DNA of 13,703 nt, from the NCBI GenBank assembly GCA_028292565.1, contig JAQGMD010000061.1, positions 1 through 13,703 of the forward strand, written 5' to 3'. The notes below the pieces were generated by a model, which was not told the DNA's origin, searched no databases, and saw only the letters and a list, made by a program, of their open reading frames with translations. Source of the stretch: Burkholderia sp. (GTDB lineage Bacteria > Pseudomonadota > Gammaproteobacteria > Burkholderiales > Burkholderiaceae). This document shows positions 12,903 to 13,703 of this stretch, piece after piece (position 1 is the first letter of the stretch; the number at the start of each line of letters is the position of its first letter). The position numbers were made by a program, and so were the translations under genes.

Positions 12903-13703
12903 ATGTCAGCATCTTCAAGGTTTGAATCACTCACCGACAACGCGCGCGGACTCGACGATCTGTACCCGATCCTGCGCGAACGGCGCTTCACCGCCGGCTG
13001 GCACAAGAAGACGCCCTCGCTGTGGAACGAACCCAAAACCGAGTTCCAGCCACGCGGCTGGAAATACGCGGAAGCGAAGCGGCTGATGGACCTGGCCGGC
13101 CAGTGGATCGGCACCGACCTCGCCGAGCGCCGCAATCTGTTGATGTACGACCCGGTCGGCGACAACGAGTACGCGTCGCTGCCCACCCTTGTCTGCGCGT
13201 ATCAGATGCTCAAGCCGACCGAGCATGCGCGCGCGCACCGGCACACGCCGAATGCATTGCGGCTGGTACTGGATGCCGAAGAGGAAGTCTTCACGGTGGT
13301 CGACGGCGTACAGCTTCCGATGCGACCCGGCGACGTGCTGCTTACGCCGGGCTGGACTCACCATAGCCACTTCAACAACGGCGGATCGAACGCGTACTGG
13401 ATCGACTTCCTCGACGTCCCCCTCGTGCACCGGCTGGACTCGATGTTCTTTGAACCGCACCCAGACCATTACCAACAGGTGGCGGAAAAACCTGAGCAAT
13501 CGGCGTGGCGGTTCTCGATCGAAGAGCAGGCGCGGCTTCTCGCTGCAGCCGGCGAGACAAGCGGACACCGGCAAGCAATACTCGACGCGCCGTCGATGAA
13601 GTCGATCCAGCTCACCGCACATTCGCTCGCGGGCGGTGCGGCGACCCGAAAACGCCAAGTCGCCGCAAACCAGATCTGGGCAGTCATCGGCGGTTCGGGC
13701 GTG
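12903..13703 (+). CDS. Gentisate 1,2-dioxygenase-like bicupin ring-cleavage enzyme (3' end outside window)
   Basis: The ATG at 12903 follows a strong GAGGAGA site, and the frame stays open for 267 codons to the last base, so it has no stop in the window. It encodes a bicupin extradiol dioxygenase of the gentisate/salicylate/1-hydroxy-2-naphthoate group, which use non-haem Fe(II) and O2 to cleave a ring between carbons bearing hydroxyl and carboxyl groups. The first cupin holds HRHTPNALRLVL with His112 and His114, and GDVLLTPGWTHHSH with His153. The 41-residue distance between first and last ligand equals that recalled for gentisate and salicylate dioxygenases. The second cupin begins at about residue 235 (SIQLTAHSLAGGAATRK). 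The full protein should be about 340-370 residues, so roughly a quarter is missing. It is third in the operon after a 34-base gap. Substrate among the group cannot be fixed from sequence. Confidence 0.9.
   Translation, partial: MSASSRFESLTDNARGLDDLYPILRERRFTAGWHKKTPSLWNEPKTEFQPRGWKYAEAKRLMDLAGQWIGTDLAERRNLLMYDPVGDNEYASLPTLVCAYQMLKPTEHARAHRHTPNALRLVLDAEEEVFTVVDGVQLPMRPGDVLLTPGWTHHSHFNNGGSNAYWIDFLDVPLVHRLDSMFFEPHPDHYQQVAEKPEQSAWRFSIEEQARLLAAAGETSGHRQAILDAPSMKSIQLTAHSLAGGAATRKRQVAANQIWAVIGGSGV

Noticed and set aside
12927..13658. 243-residue minus-strand open frame at the right edge
   Set aside because: It is antisense to the cupin dioxygenase, which has a strong ribosome site, metal-binding histidines and an uninterrupted frame to the window end.
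1..13703. CRISPR array, tRNA, rRNA or riboswitch
   Set aside because: No regularly spaced repeats, cloverleaf-like segments or rRNA-like stretches were noticed on reading both strands; weak structures could still be missed without a covariance search.

Overview
This window looks like a piece of a betaproteobacterial chromosome or large plasmid (Burkholderiales-like). The reasons are a Bug/TctC-type periplasmic binding protein, IS21 and IS3 elements, GC-rich codon use in the right third, and an IclR-controlled aromatic catabolic operon. It is a mosaic: two metabolic blocks that look intact, separated and bordered by decaying mobile elements and gene remnants. It runs off both ends inside genes.

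Left block (1-2261), insertion sequences: the 3' end of istA, an intact istB and the right end of an IS21-family element (to about 1166). This end lies inside the orfA of an IS3-family element, whose remaining part (about 1167-2261) carries a 5'-truncated orfA and an orfB broken by two frameshifts. Next come about 450 bases without a recognisable gene, then a chimeric pseudogene (2713-3298). That pseudogene joins a 6-hydroxynicotinate-reductase-like N-terminus to the N-terminus of a UPF0280-like protein, has an early frameshift and has lost two expected cysteines.

Central block (3571-7956): a two-gene operon. The first gene encodes a Tat-like or Sec-exported Bug/TctC solute-binding protein. 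The second encodes an 1134-residue fusion of a [4Fe-4S]/bis-MGD molybdoenzyme with a complete flavin/NAD(P)H/[2Fe-2S] reductase. The fusion should carry electrons from NAD(P)H to a molybdenum site within one chain; its substrate is unknown. It is the most unusual gene here.

Debris zone (7957 to about 9430): an unassigned stretch, an IS630-family transposase fragment on the minus strand, a hairpin, and a DUF4238 pseudogene on the minus strand that lacks its N-terminus and has a single-base frameshift.

Right block (9444-13703): an IclR-family regulator (minus) diverges from an operon of a flavin-dependent aromatic monooxygenase, a fumarylacetoacetate-hydrolase-family enzyme and a gentisate-type cupin ring-cleavage dioxygenase, which runs off the window. 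Together they make a hydroxylate, ring-cleave, hydrolyse route. A near-perfect inverted repeat (10269-10300) between regulator and operon is the likely operator. All family names come from reading the translations; no database search was run.
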